Assembly: GCA_019918135.1 (NCBI GenBank)
Contig: WBZZ01000792.1
Coordinates: 12,501 to 67,500 of the forward strand
Origin: Paulinella micropora
Taxonomy: Eukaryota; Cercozoa; Imbricatea; Euglyphida; Paulinellidae
Direction: 5' to 3'
DNA length: 55,000 nucleotides
The notes below the pieces were generated by a model, which saw only the letters and a list, made by a program, of their open reading frames with translations, ran no database searches and was not told where the DNA came from. Made by a program: the position numbers and the translations under genes. Below are positions 27,583 to 37,154 of the stretch, one piece after another. The first letter of the stretch is position 1, and every line of letters begins with the position of its first letter.

Positions 27583-27655
27583 GACGTAGGTGTAAATTAT
27601 CTAATTCACCAGAATATATAATAGCATAGAAAAAAAAATTAATTCTAAAATTACC

Positions 27656-28468
27656 CTACCGCGATTTCAACAAATTGAAGAATGAATTAAATAAACTAAA
27701 ATAATTAGTTTCACGATAAACCAGTAATGTTATAACTATTCCGAAACCATTAAGATTTATTGCTTGGTCATTTTCGTCTGTCAAGTAAAACCTGAATAAA
27801 TTGTTTGAATTAGCGGACAATGTTTTACCATACTCAGACCCGCTTCCATCATAGATAACAGACCCAAAAGGAATTTCGTTGGCTGTGTATATTTCTTGAA
27901 GCACATGATTATCACCTTCATTCACCAAATCAGATTGAAAATACAGAGTTTTTTCACCAGTTAAAATAATTACATTTGGCGATTTAATAAAATCATTAGC
28001 GAAGAAATATGTTGAGTTTCTATCAAACCCCATTACCTCGTGAATACGGGTATCACCATCAAATATAAACCGCGGTTGAATACCTCCGTTATTTGAAACA
28101 CTAAATGTTAGTTTGCCATCCTCCGCTTCTGTGTTTGTATTGTTGCTTGAGACAACATAAGTATAGTCGTTTGGACTTTCCGTCGTCAGTACCTCCGACA
28201 ACTTATTTTTTAGATTGTTCATTGTGTAGTTTCCCTCAGGTATCGTAATTAAAGCCTCATACCCGTCTTCGGATAATGTAAAAGTATTATATGGTGAAGC
28301 CACAGAGTAATACGACTTCGGAACATAGATATGAAGAATTTTGCAGTGTGTGGGATTGTCTAGCCCCTTCATATTGACTTCGTGTGTAAAGTCGCTATCT
28401 GTGCCTGTTATTCGGTTTTTGCTATTTATGTAATAGATACCAGTCGCACGGCCTCCCTTGTACTCCAT
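27656..28468 (-). CDS. Penton-type minor capsid protein
   Basis: 270 residues, open, starting MEYKGGRATGIYYINSKNRI after AATATAACA. It shows the hallmarks of Polinton/virophage minor capsid (single jelly-roll penton) proteins: an N-terminal SKNR..G..SDFTHEV segment, KILHIYVPKSYY, then IPEGNYTMNNLKNKLSEVL, and a beta-rich C-terminal half ending in a hydrophobic Leu/Phe tail. It would close the five-fold vertices of the capsid. It lies directly upstream of the major capsid gene on the same strand. Reading frame intact. Confidence 0.8.
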   Translation of the reverse strand: MEYKGGRATGIYYINSKNRITGTDSDFTHEVNMKGLDNPTHCKILHIYVPKSYYSVASPYNTFTLSEDGYEALITIPEGNYTMNNLKNKLSEVLTTESPNDYTYVVSSNNTNTEAEDGKLTFSVSNNGGIQPRFIFDGDTRIHEVMGFDRNSTYFFANDFIKSPNVIILTGEKTLYFQSDLVNEGDNHVLQEIYTANEIPFGSVIYDGSGSEYGKTLSANSNNLFRFYLTDENDQAINLNGFGIVITLLVYRETNYFSLFNSFFNLLKSR

Positions 28469-28502
28469 TGTTATATTATTAAATATATTTTTTTAAAATG
28501 AA

Positions 28503-28569
28503 GTTTGTAAATTATCTCCAACACGTTGGAGATTCACGGGAGCGGTAGCGGGAGTGTGGATTTACAAAT
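28503..28569 (+). repeat. Intergenic repeat P, copy 2 with an added hairpin
   Basis: Starts GTTTGTAAATTATCTCC and ends GTGTGGATTTACAAATAGG. It carries the same CGGGAGCGGTAGCGGGAG core as copy 1 plus a palindrome ATCTCCAAC-AC-GTTGGAGAT. It overlaps the protease stop codon by a few bases. Confidence 0.8.
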
Positions 28570-29248
28570 AGGTGTCAAATCCATACCCATTCTGTGATTT
28601 TAATTTTTCCGCTTCTTCTTCTTTTAAATCTGTGTATCCACTTGCAAATTTAAATCGCACTCCTTTCGCCCGCTCCATTAAAAATCTCATACTATGCCAT
28701 CCGCATGTGTCGCTTGTATCAGATTGTTGTTTAACTTGATTAACCTTCATTAACAAATAACTATCAGGGTGACTTTTATCTATTAGCCGTTTCATTTTTT
28801 GATGAAGGTCTTCCGTCGGTTGATATTCGGCTAAAGGGTCATACAATTCAACACTCCTATCTTTATTTAGACTTACCCATATAGCCATCCAGTGCTGTCC
28901 TTTTTTGTTGCTTGGGTCAGTATTCATAATAAAACCATATTTCTTTCTTTTTTCTGGATTTAGCCTATGAATTTCATCGCTGGCAATTGTTCCCAAATAC
29001 CAGTCGTGTTTTTTCATTATGCCGTTGATTTCACTAGTCATTAAACCTTTTCCGACTTTACCAATTCCTACCGCATCTGATTCTGGTTCGGTTTCTGCTT
29101 TAGTCATATTTGCTTGCTCTTGTTGTGCATCTTCAGGCTCCTGCACAACAGGTTCTTCTTTATTTTTTTGTTGTCCTTTATTTTCTTGTTCTCCATCATT
29201 TTCTTGTTCTACTTTATTTTCTTCTTCGTTCTCCTTGGCTTTATCTAC
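28562..29248 (-). CDS. Adenain-like maturation cysteine protease (C-terminal half of an interrupted frame)
   Basis: The catalytic region reads MTSEINGIMKKHDWYLGTIA, then KGQHWMAIWVS (catalytic His), VELYDPLAEYQP (Asp/Glu position) and DTCGWHSMRFLMERAK (QxSDTCG-type block with the nucleophile Cys). This is the H-D/E-C order of adenovirus-like/Ulp1 proteases, which cut capsid precursors in Polintons. An ATG exists at 29146, but the same frame runs upstream through Lys/Glu/Gln-rich sequence to a TAA at 29249-29251 and then continues open as the 29252-30241 frame. The protease was therefore probably the C-terminal domain of one ~560-residue protein. See the entry upstream. Confidence 0.85.
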   Translation of the reverse strand, partial: VDKAKENEEENKVEQENDGEQENKGQQKNKEEPVVQEPEDAQQEQANMTKAETEPESDAVGIGKVGKGLMTSEINGIMKKHDWYLGTIASDEIHRLNPEKRKKYGFIMNTDPSNKKGQHWMAIWVSLNKDRSVELYDPLAEYQPTEDLHQKMKRLIDKSHPDSYLLMKVNQVKQQSDTSDTCGWHSMRFLMERAKGVRFKFASGYTDLKEEEAEKLKSQNGYGFDTYL

Positions 29249-30241
29249 TTATTCTTTCTTTTTTGCTACCGCACCTTCTCTCCACAAATCAAATACGACC
29301 CATGCTTGATTAGAATTCAATATTTCGTCAGTTATAACAGGACTTTTGCATAGCCATTGTTTCAACATTTCAGAATAGTTTATTTTTCCACCTCTTGATG
29401 GTTTTATGTCAGGGATAACATGACCAATAAATCTTAGTTTTTGGATAATCTTTTCATTAGTAGGTTGTACATTTCGTCGTTTCTTTCTAACAGTCTCAGC
29501 AAACATGCCATCAATTATCTTTTCCCGTTTTGTTTTCTTATGTTTCTCCTCTTCTTCCACATCCTTTACAATAACTCCTCTCGTTTTCCTTGGCGGTCGT
29601 CCTGGTGGTGGTGGCGGTATCATAGGCGGTGCGAGTGGCGCCATCAATAAACCCTGTCTATGACGTCGTTCTGCATTTAGTTCCTGAATAAGTCGCTGTT
29701 CCTTCTTCCGTTCCCTATCTATTTCTTCCTGTCTTTCCTTCGCCTCCGCCTGTTCGCTTTTATGTTCTCTATCCAACACATCTTTTCTTTCCTTCGCATC
29801 GGCTAGGTCTTTTCTTTCTTGCCTTTTCTTCTCCGCTTCTGCTTCTTCTCGTGCGGACTTTTCTTTTTTTTCTAGGGCTTCAATACCTTCATACTTTTCT
29901 TGTTTAAGTTTGTCTAAGTGGTCTTGAATTGCTGTTCTCGTGTTCTGTGCAATCTCCGACAGGCTTTGAACTTTTCTTAAATCCTCCTTTTCTTTTTTCT
30001 TTGATTTTGGAGTAATGCCACGCTCACGTGGCTTATTGTTAAAGTATTTCATAAAAAGTTTAACAATTTGAAGCGTGCTTAAGTCATTTGTTTTCTTACC
30101 AAAATTAAGATAATATTTTTTACCCTTCTGGATAATATACGGCTTTCCGCTTTTATTTTTATAAACCCGCGGTGGGCGGACTTTCGCCCTTTTCATCTTC
30201 TTAGTTTTAGCAACCATTTTTGATTTCAATATTGAAAACAA
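29249..30241 (-). CDS. Basic coiled-coil N-terminal region in frame with the protease
   Basis: 330 residues; start at 30241 (MFSILKSK) or at 30217 (MVAKTKKMKRAKV). It has a basic N-terminus with PRVYKNKSGKPYIIQKGKKYYL, a ~120-residue highly charged coiled coil (about 29970-29690), a proline run (PPMIPPPPPGRPPRKTRG), then a globular segment with RFIGHVIPDIKPSRGGKINY and WLCKSPVITDEIL. It ends AVAKKKE at TAA 29249, with KENEEENKVEQEN continuing in the same frame on the far side. The low-complexity charged composition does not change across the stop, so I read it as a nonsense mutation in a single protease precursor. Two separate genes remain possible. Confidence 0.6.
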   Translation of the reverse strand: MFSILKSKMVAKTKKMKRAKVRPPRVYKNKSGKPYIIQKGKKYYLNFGKKTNDLSTLQIVKLFMKYFNNKPRERGITPKSKKKEKEDLRKVQSLSEIAQNTRTAIQDHLDKLKQEKYEGIEALEKKEKSAREEAEAEKKRQERKDLADAKERKDVLDREHKSEQAEAKERQEEIDRERKKEQRLIQELNAERRHRQGLLMAPLAPPMIPPPPPGRPPRKTRGVIVKDVEEEEKHKKTKREKIIDGMFAETVRKKRRNVQPTNEKIIQKLRFIGHVIPDIKPSRGGKINYSEMLKQWLCKSPVITDEILNSNQAWVVFDLWREGAVAKKKE

Positions 30242-30297
30242 AAATACTATATTAACAAAAAAATACTTCTGGGTTATATCAAAATATTTTTATTTTT

Positions 30298-30618
30298 TCA
30301 AAACTTAAGAGCACCACATCCTCTCTGCTTTCGCTTACCATAACCAAGTTTTGAAGCGGTGGCTTGGACAGACCCAGCATAAGGCACTCCAATACTGCTT
30401 AAGGCTCCAGCAGTCCTAGAGATTACTTTGTTATCGCGAAGGAACTTATTCACAGCCAAGGCTGTTTTTCCCACTTTTTGCCAGTTAATTTTTCCGCCAG
30501 CCTGCCTCTTACCCTTCTTACGACCAGTCTTCTTTTTGCCTCCAGCCATTGTGGATGAGTTAATTGTTCGTTTGCCGATTGTTGGAATGACTTCAACACG
30601 AGATGTTTTTACTACCAT
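30298..30618 (-). CDS. Small basic virion-type protein
   Basis: About 106 residues from the ATG at 30618 (MVVKTSRVEVIPTIGKR), preferred over the one at 30648, which adds a hydrophobic run and ignores the TATTATAATGG context. It has a Lys/Arg/Gly-rich segment GGKKKTGRKKGKRQAGGK, then an amphipathic stretch KFLRDNKVISRTAGALSSIG and a C-terminal LGYGKRKQRGCGALKF. Small proteins with a basic head and an xLGYG tail accompany capsid genes in Polinton-like viruses and may be minor core or membrane-lytic components, by analogy with adenoviral core/pVI proteins. The role is inference. Frame intact. Confidence 0.6.
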   Translation of the reverse strand: MVVKTSRVEVIPTIGKRTINSSTMAGGKKKTGRKKGKRQAGGKINWQKVGKTALAVNKFLRDNKVISRTAGALSSIGVPYAGSVQATASKLGYGKRKQRGCGALKF

Positions 30619-30667
30619 TATAATAAGTAAAAAAATAATTAATTCCAAGTTTTTTATTCATTTTAAT

Positions 30668-30717
30668 GATATTTGTAAATCCACACTCTCGCTACCGCTC
30701 CCGTGTGTTTTACAAAC
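30668..30717 (-). repeat. Intergenic repeat P, copy 3 (inverted)
   Basis: On the minus strand it reads GTTTGTAAAACACACGGGAG and ends GTGTGGATTTACAAATATC, closest to copy 1. It lies between the ATPase gene and the small basic protein. Confidence 0.8.
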
Positions 30718-30793
30718 ATCGTTTTTGCTTTAATTTTGATGTTTGACAATAAACGAGAATGAGCAAAGCAAATGATAGTGAAATTGTCAAATA

Positions 30794-31613
30794 TCATTTT
30801 AATCTGTAAGCAAAGTTTTTGCGGAGTTCATCATCAACACTTGAGACATAAAGAAAATTAAATCTCTCCTTTGTAGCCTCGTGATACTTTTGAAGAAAGT
30901 AATCAAAATCAAAAGATAAGTCTAAGTGCTTATACACGAGTTCCATTTGTCCTGAGACTGGCCTGGAAAGATTAATAAATAATCTAACTGCTTAATTGTT
31001 TCTGGCCGTAGGTCATTCAGATACTGGCTTGACATAATCACCTTTGATTTATAGTGTCTGTTCTTTTTCAACAAATCACTTACGGACTTGTCTCTTACTC
31101 CACTTCCTAAATCGTCCAAAACAAAAACAACCTCTGGCGAAATATACTTACTTGATCGCTCTTTTGGTGCCTCCTTTATCTGTTTCTTTTCTTTTCCAAA
31201 GTATAAAAATTGCGGTTTCTCCATCGGTTCTTTATCGTCCTGTTTAATTTCGCCTTCCTGCTCTTCTTCTGGTTTGTTCAGTTTGTCTAACTCATAATCA
31301 ATGACAATTTCACACCATCTGATTTGAGAAAGGTATAAATTGCCATCGGGTTTCCCCTGTTCTTAAAGTGCTTTACCATTGCTTTATAAATGTATTCCTT
31401 GTGTATTGTTGAAGCAATAATGACGATACGGGTTTTTCTGTCGGTAGTTCGTTTCAGTATTTCAAAGAATGCTGTTGTTTTCCCGCTCTTCTTACGGGCA
31501 AGTAGAAATATATTTGCGAAGGCTTCATTAAACAACTTGTAGCCCTTGGATTTTTTGTTTTCATCACCCTCTTGTTTTACAGGCTTCACCTTAATGCTAT
31601 TAATCTTCTCCAT
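30794..31613 (-). pseudogene. Genome-packaging ATPase (FtsK/HerA, A32-type), broken
   Basis: The N-terminal part (31613-31287) has the Walker A loop IFLLARKKSGKTTAFFEIL followed by RIVIIASTIHKEYIYK. After a frame change near 31300 the second part carries the Walker B strand VVFVLDDLG and the sensor-like VIMSSQYLNDLRPE (about 31130-31010). A second frame change near 30955 gives the C-terminus ELRKNFAYRLK with TGA at 30794. About 270 residues in total, the usual size. It would pump viral DNA into capsids. The start follows AATAATATACA, the same context as the integrase gene. Both motifs remain, so only the frame is damaged. Confidence 0.85.
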
Positions 31614-31622
31614 TGTATATTA

Positions 31623-31978
31623 TTACCTTAAGAATTCCAAACACACAACAATTCGTCCTGCTAAATTTCCTGTATCAATATTTCCGCTGTCAGTTTCAAG
31701 GACTTTAAATGTATATTGTCAGTCCGTCCATCCAACGACACCTAAATATAACTGAGGTTTGAAATGTTTGCTGTAGTGCTGTCAGAGAATGTGCCAATAA
31801 TTCCAATTATGTCCATATAAAGAATTCTGGTTTTGGTTTCCGTCTGGTCGTTATAGTAGTGAATAAACTTAACATTCATTTTGGTGGGTGTAAATGACAT
31901 TTGAATGTTTTTGTTGAATGATTTACCCACAAAATCATTGCTTAGAAAAATAATCTTTTGGTATTTGAACTCACTCAT
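31623..31978 (-). pseudogene. Small beta-rich viral protein, broken at the C-terminus
   Basis: 78 residues are open from MSEFKYQKIIFLSNDFVGKS at 31978 to a TAG at 31742. An overlapping frame continues naturally (GVVGWTD, then TGA, then QYTFKVLETDSGNIDTGNLAGRIVV) to TAA at 31623, so a frame change plus one TGA have hit a ~117-residue gene. The alternating hydrophobic pattern suggests a small beta-sandwich, possibly a minor structural protein, since it sits in the morphogenesis cluster next to the ATPase. No family recognised. Confidence 0.5.
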
Positions 31979-32005
31979 AAATTATATAATATATAATATA
32001 TAAAA
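31979..32005. promoter_or_regulatory. AT-only divergent gap
   Basis: TATA/ATAT repeats fill the 27 bases between the start of the minus-strand gene (31978) and the plus-strand frame at 32006. A shared TATA-type promoter is plausible. Confidence 0.4.
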
Positions 32006-32218
32006 ATGTTTTTAATATTATTATTTGTATGCTCTGCTATTTCGCGGACTATGTGTGATTTTTTCATTTTTAATAGAGATTTTGGTCAGAAAAAGGCGAA
32101 TTGTATTCATTGTATTCAATCGGGTCTAAACAATAATTTTACTTGTATTTACATTAACAATGTGTTAAACGATTGTCTGTCATTTAGCGAAAGTATTCCT
32201 TTATTTCTGTGCAGATAA
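32006..32218 (+). CDS. Uncertain small hydrophobic protein
   Basis: 70 residues starting MFLILLFVCSAISRTM, which could be a signal or membrane anchor, with four Cys in the rest. It precedes the GIY-YIG gene on the same strand. It is short and in AT-rich DNA, so it may be chance. Confidence 0.25.
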   Translation: MFLILLFVCSAISRTMCDFFIFNRDFGQKKANCIHCIQSGLNNNFTCIYINNVLNDCLSFSESIPLFLCR

Positions 32219-32298
32219 TGATGCTTCTTGGTATAAAACTGCTTTATATGAATGTTATTCTATTTAATCATAACCATAATAAACCATATAAAATCATA

Positions 32299-32838
32299 AT
32301 GCCAGACTGCAAAGAAGGAAAATTTTATGCTATTCGATCATACCAGACCGACCAAATATATATTGGTTCTACTACACAAACATTAGCCCAATGACTTGTC
32401 GACCACAGAAGAACCTACAAACGATACATAAATGGTAAATATCATTATAATACTAGTTTTGATATAATTCAACATAATGATAATTATATTGAATTACTTG
32501 AACAATACCCGTGCGAACATTTAGACCAACTGAGAAAGCGAGAAGGAGAAACAATAAGACAAATTGAAAATTGTGTTAATAAAAAAATAGAATGCAGACC
32601 TCATAAAGAATGGAGAGAACTAAATAAAGAACAATTATCACAAAAAAAGAAGGATTGGTATGAAAAAAATAAGGAGCGAATAACACAAAAAAAGAAAGAA
32701 TACTATGTAGAAAACCAAGAACAAATATTACAAAAAAAGAAAAAATATATAGAAGAAAATAAAGAAAAAATATTACAATTACAGAAAAAATACAGACAAA
32801 AAAACAATATGATTGGATTATCTGTGTTCGGCATTTAA
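32299..32838 (+). pseudogene. GIY-YIG endonuclease with a nonsense codon at the catalytic Arg position
   Basis: 180 codons from MPDCKEGKFYAIRSYQ to GLSVFGI. The GIY-YIG signature is FYAI...IYIGST (about residues 9-22). After TLAQ comes TGA (32392-32394), then LVDHRRTYKRYINGKYHY in the same frame; in this family that slot is the catalytic Arg of the RxxxH helix. CGA to TGA by a single C-to-T change would explain it. EGETIRQIE supplies the conserved Glu. The C-terminus is a Lys/Glu/Tyr-rich repeat (KKKxWYEKNKERITQ type) common in large-virus GIY-YIG proteins. It is likely a selfish or genome-competition nuclease, now inactive. Confidence 0.8.
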
Positions 32839-32839
32839 T

Positions 32840-33196
32840 TTATTTCTTACTTGAAGATGGTGATGGAAGGCATATTCCTATGAGTAAGGTCAAAATACCG
32901 ACATAAGTATTAGCAACCTCACAAAGTAAGTTCTTTTCAGATAGCCTCACGATACAAAGGGTTATAATGGCAATAATGATACCCATTTGAAATAAGTATT
33001 TAATAAGTCGGCTGTCGGTCGGTCTGTTTTTTATACAACAACAATTCCAGTTATCTTCCAATTCGTGCTCTACTTTTGTTTCCTCAGTCTTTAGTTCTAC
33101 TTCAAGAACACGAGACTTTAATTCTGGAGTTAGTTCGCCATCCATATCCATAATAGGTGGTGGTCTGTGAAGTCTAGTTGTATTATTGTTTGACAT
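32840..33196 (-). CDS. Two-helix membrane protein
   Basis: 118 residues, intact. After a polar N-terminus (MSNNNTTRLHRPPPIMDMDG) and an acidic stretch comes NCCCIKN, then hydrophobic segment 1 (about residues 68-84, YLFQMGIIIAIITLCIV) and segment 2 (about residues 93-110, YVGILTLLIGICLPSP). This would suit a virion or host-membrane protein of a Polinton-like virus. The start overlaps the end of the fibre gene by 14 bases, consistent with tight packing. Family not named with certainty. Confidence 0.6.
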   Translation of the reverse strand: MSNNNTTRLHRPPPIMDMDGELTPELKSRVLEVELKTEETKVEHELEDNWNCCCIKNRPTDSRLIKYLFQMGIIIAIITLCIVRLSEKNLLCEVANTYVGILTLLIGICLPSPSSSKK

Positions 33197-36100
33197 TTGA
33201 AAAAACGACTGCTAGTATTTCTGCTAATTGGTTGGTTTGGTCTTGTAGTATATTAAGTAAAAGTTTATTTTCTTTTTCTAAATTAACTACCTTTTCCGAT
33301 AACTCCTGTGTGGCCTTAATTAACGGGGATAAACTCGGAATAACCTATACCATAACCGACATCACCACTATCAACACATTTAACATCTTCTGGATTAACA
33401 CTCACACCTTTCAATTCGCATTCTTTTCTTTGCCTTGGACACGGAACCATAATTGTTTCTTTTATAAAACCGCCAAAATGTAGCATATTCATTTCTGTTA
33501 ATACGATTTCTAATTCCTGTGCTATCAAACCCGTTCTTTGTTTCTTGTTGTCATCAATCATACGATAGCAGACTGGATTTAACTTATTAATAAAATCTAA
33601 GCCTAAGCATTCCTTTATATCTTCTTTTTTTCTCCTGTCTGAATATTGAATTGGATTAGACAATACCCATAATTGCCTGTCGCTTGCTTTCAAAGACATG
33701 AAAGCAGTATTTGAACTATTCTCCCATATGAACCCACTCGTTGAAGAATTATTCACTCTAAATCTAATAGCATAAGAAGTTAATCCTCCGCCTACTCCTC
33801 CTGCTGGTGCTGTTCCTCCACTTAATGATTTATTTGCTCCAGACTGAGACATATAAAATCCCCCATGCTGAATCAGCAGTATCCCATACAAATATTCCTC
33901 TCGCATTCGTCCCGTCTGTTTGTCCTTGAATTCCTATTTTCGCTCCATTAGTAGTTGTGGTCGTTAGCAACCCAGAGTATGTAATCCCCGCATTCGCAGT
34001 TAGTAAGCCACTTGTTGTTAATGTTGTTGTTGATATCCCCGCATTTGCCGTTATCGCTCCACTTGCTGTTAATGTTGTTGTTGATATACCCGAGTTTGCT
34101 GTTATCACCCCACTCGCTGTAATCGCCTTCGTTGTCAATAAGCCCGATGTGTCAAGTTCCAGAGCGAGAGACCAAGGAACAGCAACCCCCACACTTTTCC
34201 CGCTATCATACAAAAATCTAAGTTTATTATTCCATTTACTAATTAGAAAATTAGAACTCGCATAACTTGATTTTCCATCCGCCAGCATCTAAATACGCAT
34301 CAAAGGTCATATTTATGTTATTATGACTTAAATTAGTTAGTTGAAAAGTAGGATACATATCTTCCGTTGTAATAGCCTGCAAATGTGCTCCAGTTGTATT
34401 GTTATTAAATGTCCCATACAATTCTAAGCCTCCTGTTGTTCCCATTCCTTTTGATGTGTTTCCTATAATTATTGGTGTGCCTGATGCTATTGATATTTTG
34501 TCGCTCGCCGTTAATTTTGTTGTAGTCATGCCAGCAGTTGAAGTAATTGATGTTCCCGTTATTGTTCCACCACTTGTTATGTTGTTTGAGTTCATATCCA
34601 AAGCACCATAAAACCGCATACCGCCAGCATTGTTAAAACGGACAATGTCGGATGAAGCACTTTTATTATCTAAAAGTTTTGAAATATAAAGTCCCGCCCC
34701 TTTTACATCAAATGCTACATTCGTGAATACATAACCTCTTTGGTTCGTGGTTCCACTTGTAGCAGTATTTAGAGTAAATAAGAAATACTGATAATCACCT
34801 GATGTCTGTGAAAAGAATATCTCCTCCATTTTGGTTTAATATCCTCGCCCCATTATATGTTATATTTCCACCATTAATGATAACTTGATTATTAAAACCC
34901 GCCGTTTGTGTTAAAGTTAGATATTTTATCACAGTGCTCGTCCCGTTGAATGTTTTAATTCCTGTTATTGTTTGGTCTCCTGTTAGTTTCACACAGTTAT
35001 CATCCAGATATTGCCTATTTACCGCTTCATTCGCATTTTGTGGTGCTCCTAGATTAACAATCCTACTACTATTACAATCTAAGCCAGTAGCATTAAACCA
35101 CGAAACAATCGTCCCGTCAATAATAAAACTTATTTTTTCGCAGTTGTAATATGTTGCCGTGTTCATATCCAAACTAGCAATAGACCCAATATTACTGGCA
35201 GAATTGAAAACAATGAATGTTTCCTTCGTTGTTGAATTGATTGAATTTCCAGTTATTTCAACACCGCTGCTATATGTCTTAATTCCTGCTATGGTTTGGT
35301 TTCCTGAGGTTTCAACTGCCGAAGTATCAAGAACAGAAACATCCACACCATCAACAAGATTTACATTTGTTATATTTTGATTTCCCATATTTAGCCCTTC
35401 ATACTAGCAGTGCCGTCTAATCTAAGAAATGGTGATGCCACATTTCTGCATTGTCCAGTGCTATAAATGAGTAGTTGATTATCTGACGCTGTTGTTATAA
35501 TCACATCGCTATGTGTATCAATACTTCCACTCGCCGACACTTTCGCCGTGTTCGTATCGTGCTCTGATAGCCAAGTTGTGATAGACCTGCCATTTAGTTG
35601 ATTTACATTTGTTATGCTTTGGCTTTTAATATCAATCCCCGCACTTGCATTTATTATACTGCTAAATGTTTTAATTCCTCCTATGGTTTGGTCTCCTGTT
35701 AGTTTAACCACCGAACCATCAACTGCGAGATTAGCGAGATTAATTCCATTATACGTAGAAGCCCCAAATAGCAAAGCCGCCCATATTTAGTGCCCCCGTC
35801 ATACTAGAGTTCCGTCTAATCTAAGAAAGGGTGGTGTGGTGTTTCTCCATTGCCCTGTGCCATACATAAGCAGTTGGTTATCTGCTGGGAAGCCTGATAT
35901 TGTCACATCGCTGTGGCTATCTATACTTCCACCTGCTGAAGCTTTATCATTATTATCTTGATGCTCAAATATCCATTCATCAACATCTTTGGTATTTAGT
36001 AAATTAACTCCTGTTATATTCTTCCTTCCCATACTAATATTACCGAGTTCATCCACATTTATCGGAAATGTTTTATTTACCCAGTTTATTGAGTTATATG

Positions 36101-36566
36101 TTAGATAACTATTCATCGCTATCGGCGCGGTTATAACCACATCTGAAAGTGTATCAATTGAACCAAGGGCTGCATTCTTCCATTTACCTTCTACATCGTT
36201 GTAAGTCAAGTATTGTCCGCTCGCTTGTGCAAATATGTTTGTGTCTATCAAATTATATAAACTGGTTTGGTGCGGATTGGAAGTATTAGAGCGGTGTTGA
36301 GTTGAGGCTTTGACTTCGTCGTTGTCTCGCACTCGTTGCTCTGTAAAGTATAAATTTTTTCCTTCTTTGATGTCGGTTGTTGATTTGCTGGATAACCTTG
36401 TATCAAATCGGCCGTCAGTGTAATAAAGATTTACGGGGTCAGCATCTTCTTGCACTCTGTCTGTGTTTAAGCCCACTATGTTTGTGTTCGTTAAGTCTAA
36501 GTTAAGTATATTTAGACTATCAACAGCCAACTCATTAAGGCCAAGTAATGATTTATATTGCGACAT
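33183..36566 (-). pseudogene. Long fibre protein with S74 intramolecular chaperone, in several frames
   Basis: About 1,100 residues on the minus strand, split among frames at 36566-35799, 35774-35391, 35388-34795, 34829-34251, 34288-33830, 33906-33316 and a tail to 33183. The N-terminal part has repeated modules with NQLLMYGTGQWRN and GSIDSHSDV. The middle part has VKLTGDQTIxGIKTF and AGISTTTLTASGAI repeats typical of beta-helical phage and virus fibres. The C-terminus is a Peptidase S74 chaperone: SDRRKKEDIKE, LNPVCYRM and TGLIAQELE, with a closing coiled coil ELSEKVVNLEKENKLLLNIL. S74 domains trimerise fibres and then cut themselves off. At least six frame changes are present. It would give the particle a receptor-binding spike. 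Confidence 0.8.
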
Positions 36567-36617
36567 TATATTAATTAATTATTAAAGAATACTAAAATAT
36601 ATTAATCTTAGTATAGA
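36567..36617. promoter_or_regulatory. Divergent AT-rich promoter region
   Basis: 51 bases, nearly all A/T, separate the fibre gene start (minus) from the next plus-strand gene; TATATTAATCTTAGTATAGA precedes the plus-strand ATG. Confidence 0.45.
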
Positions 36618-37145
36618 ATGCCGTCCCCCGAATCAAGTCGTAAGAATTGGAGTAAGGCTTTTGAAAGTATTAAGAGCAAGAAACAGCAAAAAATTGAAAT
36701 AGCGAAAGAGAAATTAGCAAAGTGTAGAAATGCATATGTAGGCGATGATAAAGAGATGGAGGAAAAAATAAACCGCATTGCAGAAATGGGTGTTGCTAAT
36801 GATATTATAAACGGAAAAGACCAAGATGATACACCAGAAGAAAGCAGTGAGAGCGATGAAGAATGTGATTTTACTGATATCATTGCTGAAAAGATGGCTA
36901 AAATGAAAATAAGAAGAAAGAAAGCGGCAGCAAAGAAAAAGGCCACTAAAAAAGAAGAGAAACCTAAACTAGAAGAAATAGAGGATAGCGAAAGTGAAAG
37001 TGAAGAAAGCGAAGAGGAAATACCAGTAAAGAAAAGTAAGGGTAAAAAGTCAAGCAGTGTAAGTGTAAAAGTATATAATCAATCTTCTGGTGGCGCTAAG
37101 AAAGAAAAAAATGATGATATTGAAAAATGTTTCTTAAAATTCTAA
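36618..37145 (+). CDS. Acidic/basic charged protein
   Basis: 175 residues, intact, starting MPSPESSRKNWSKAFESIKS. It has a helical N-terminal third, an acidic patch DDTPEESSESDEECDF, a Lys-rich segment RRKKAAAKKKATKKEEK, a second acidic Ser/Glu run and a tail ending IEKCFLKF. The mixed charge blocks suggest a disordered nucleic-acid-associated protein. It lies 9 bases upstream of the integrase on the same strand, so the two may be co-expressed. No family recognised. Confidence 0.55.
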   Translation: MPSPESSRKNWSKAFESIKSKKQQKIEIAKEKLAKCRNAYVGDDKEMEEKINRIAEMGVANDIINGKDQDDTPEESSESDEECDFTDIIAEKMAKMKIRRKKAAAKKKATKKEEKPKLEEIEDSESESEESEEEIPVKKSKGKKSSSVSVKVYNQSSGGAKKEKNDDIEKCFLKF

Positions 37146-37154
37146 TAATATACA

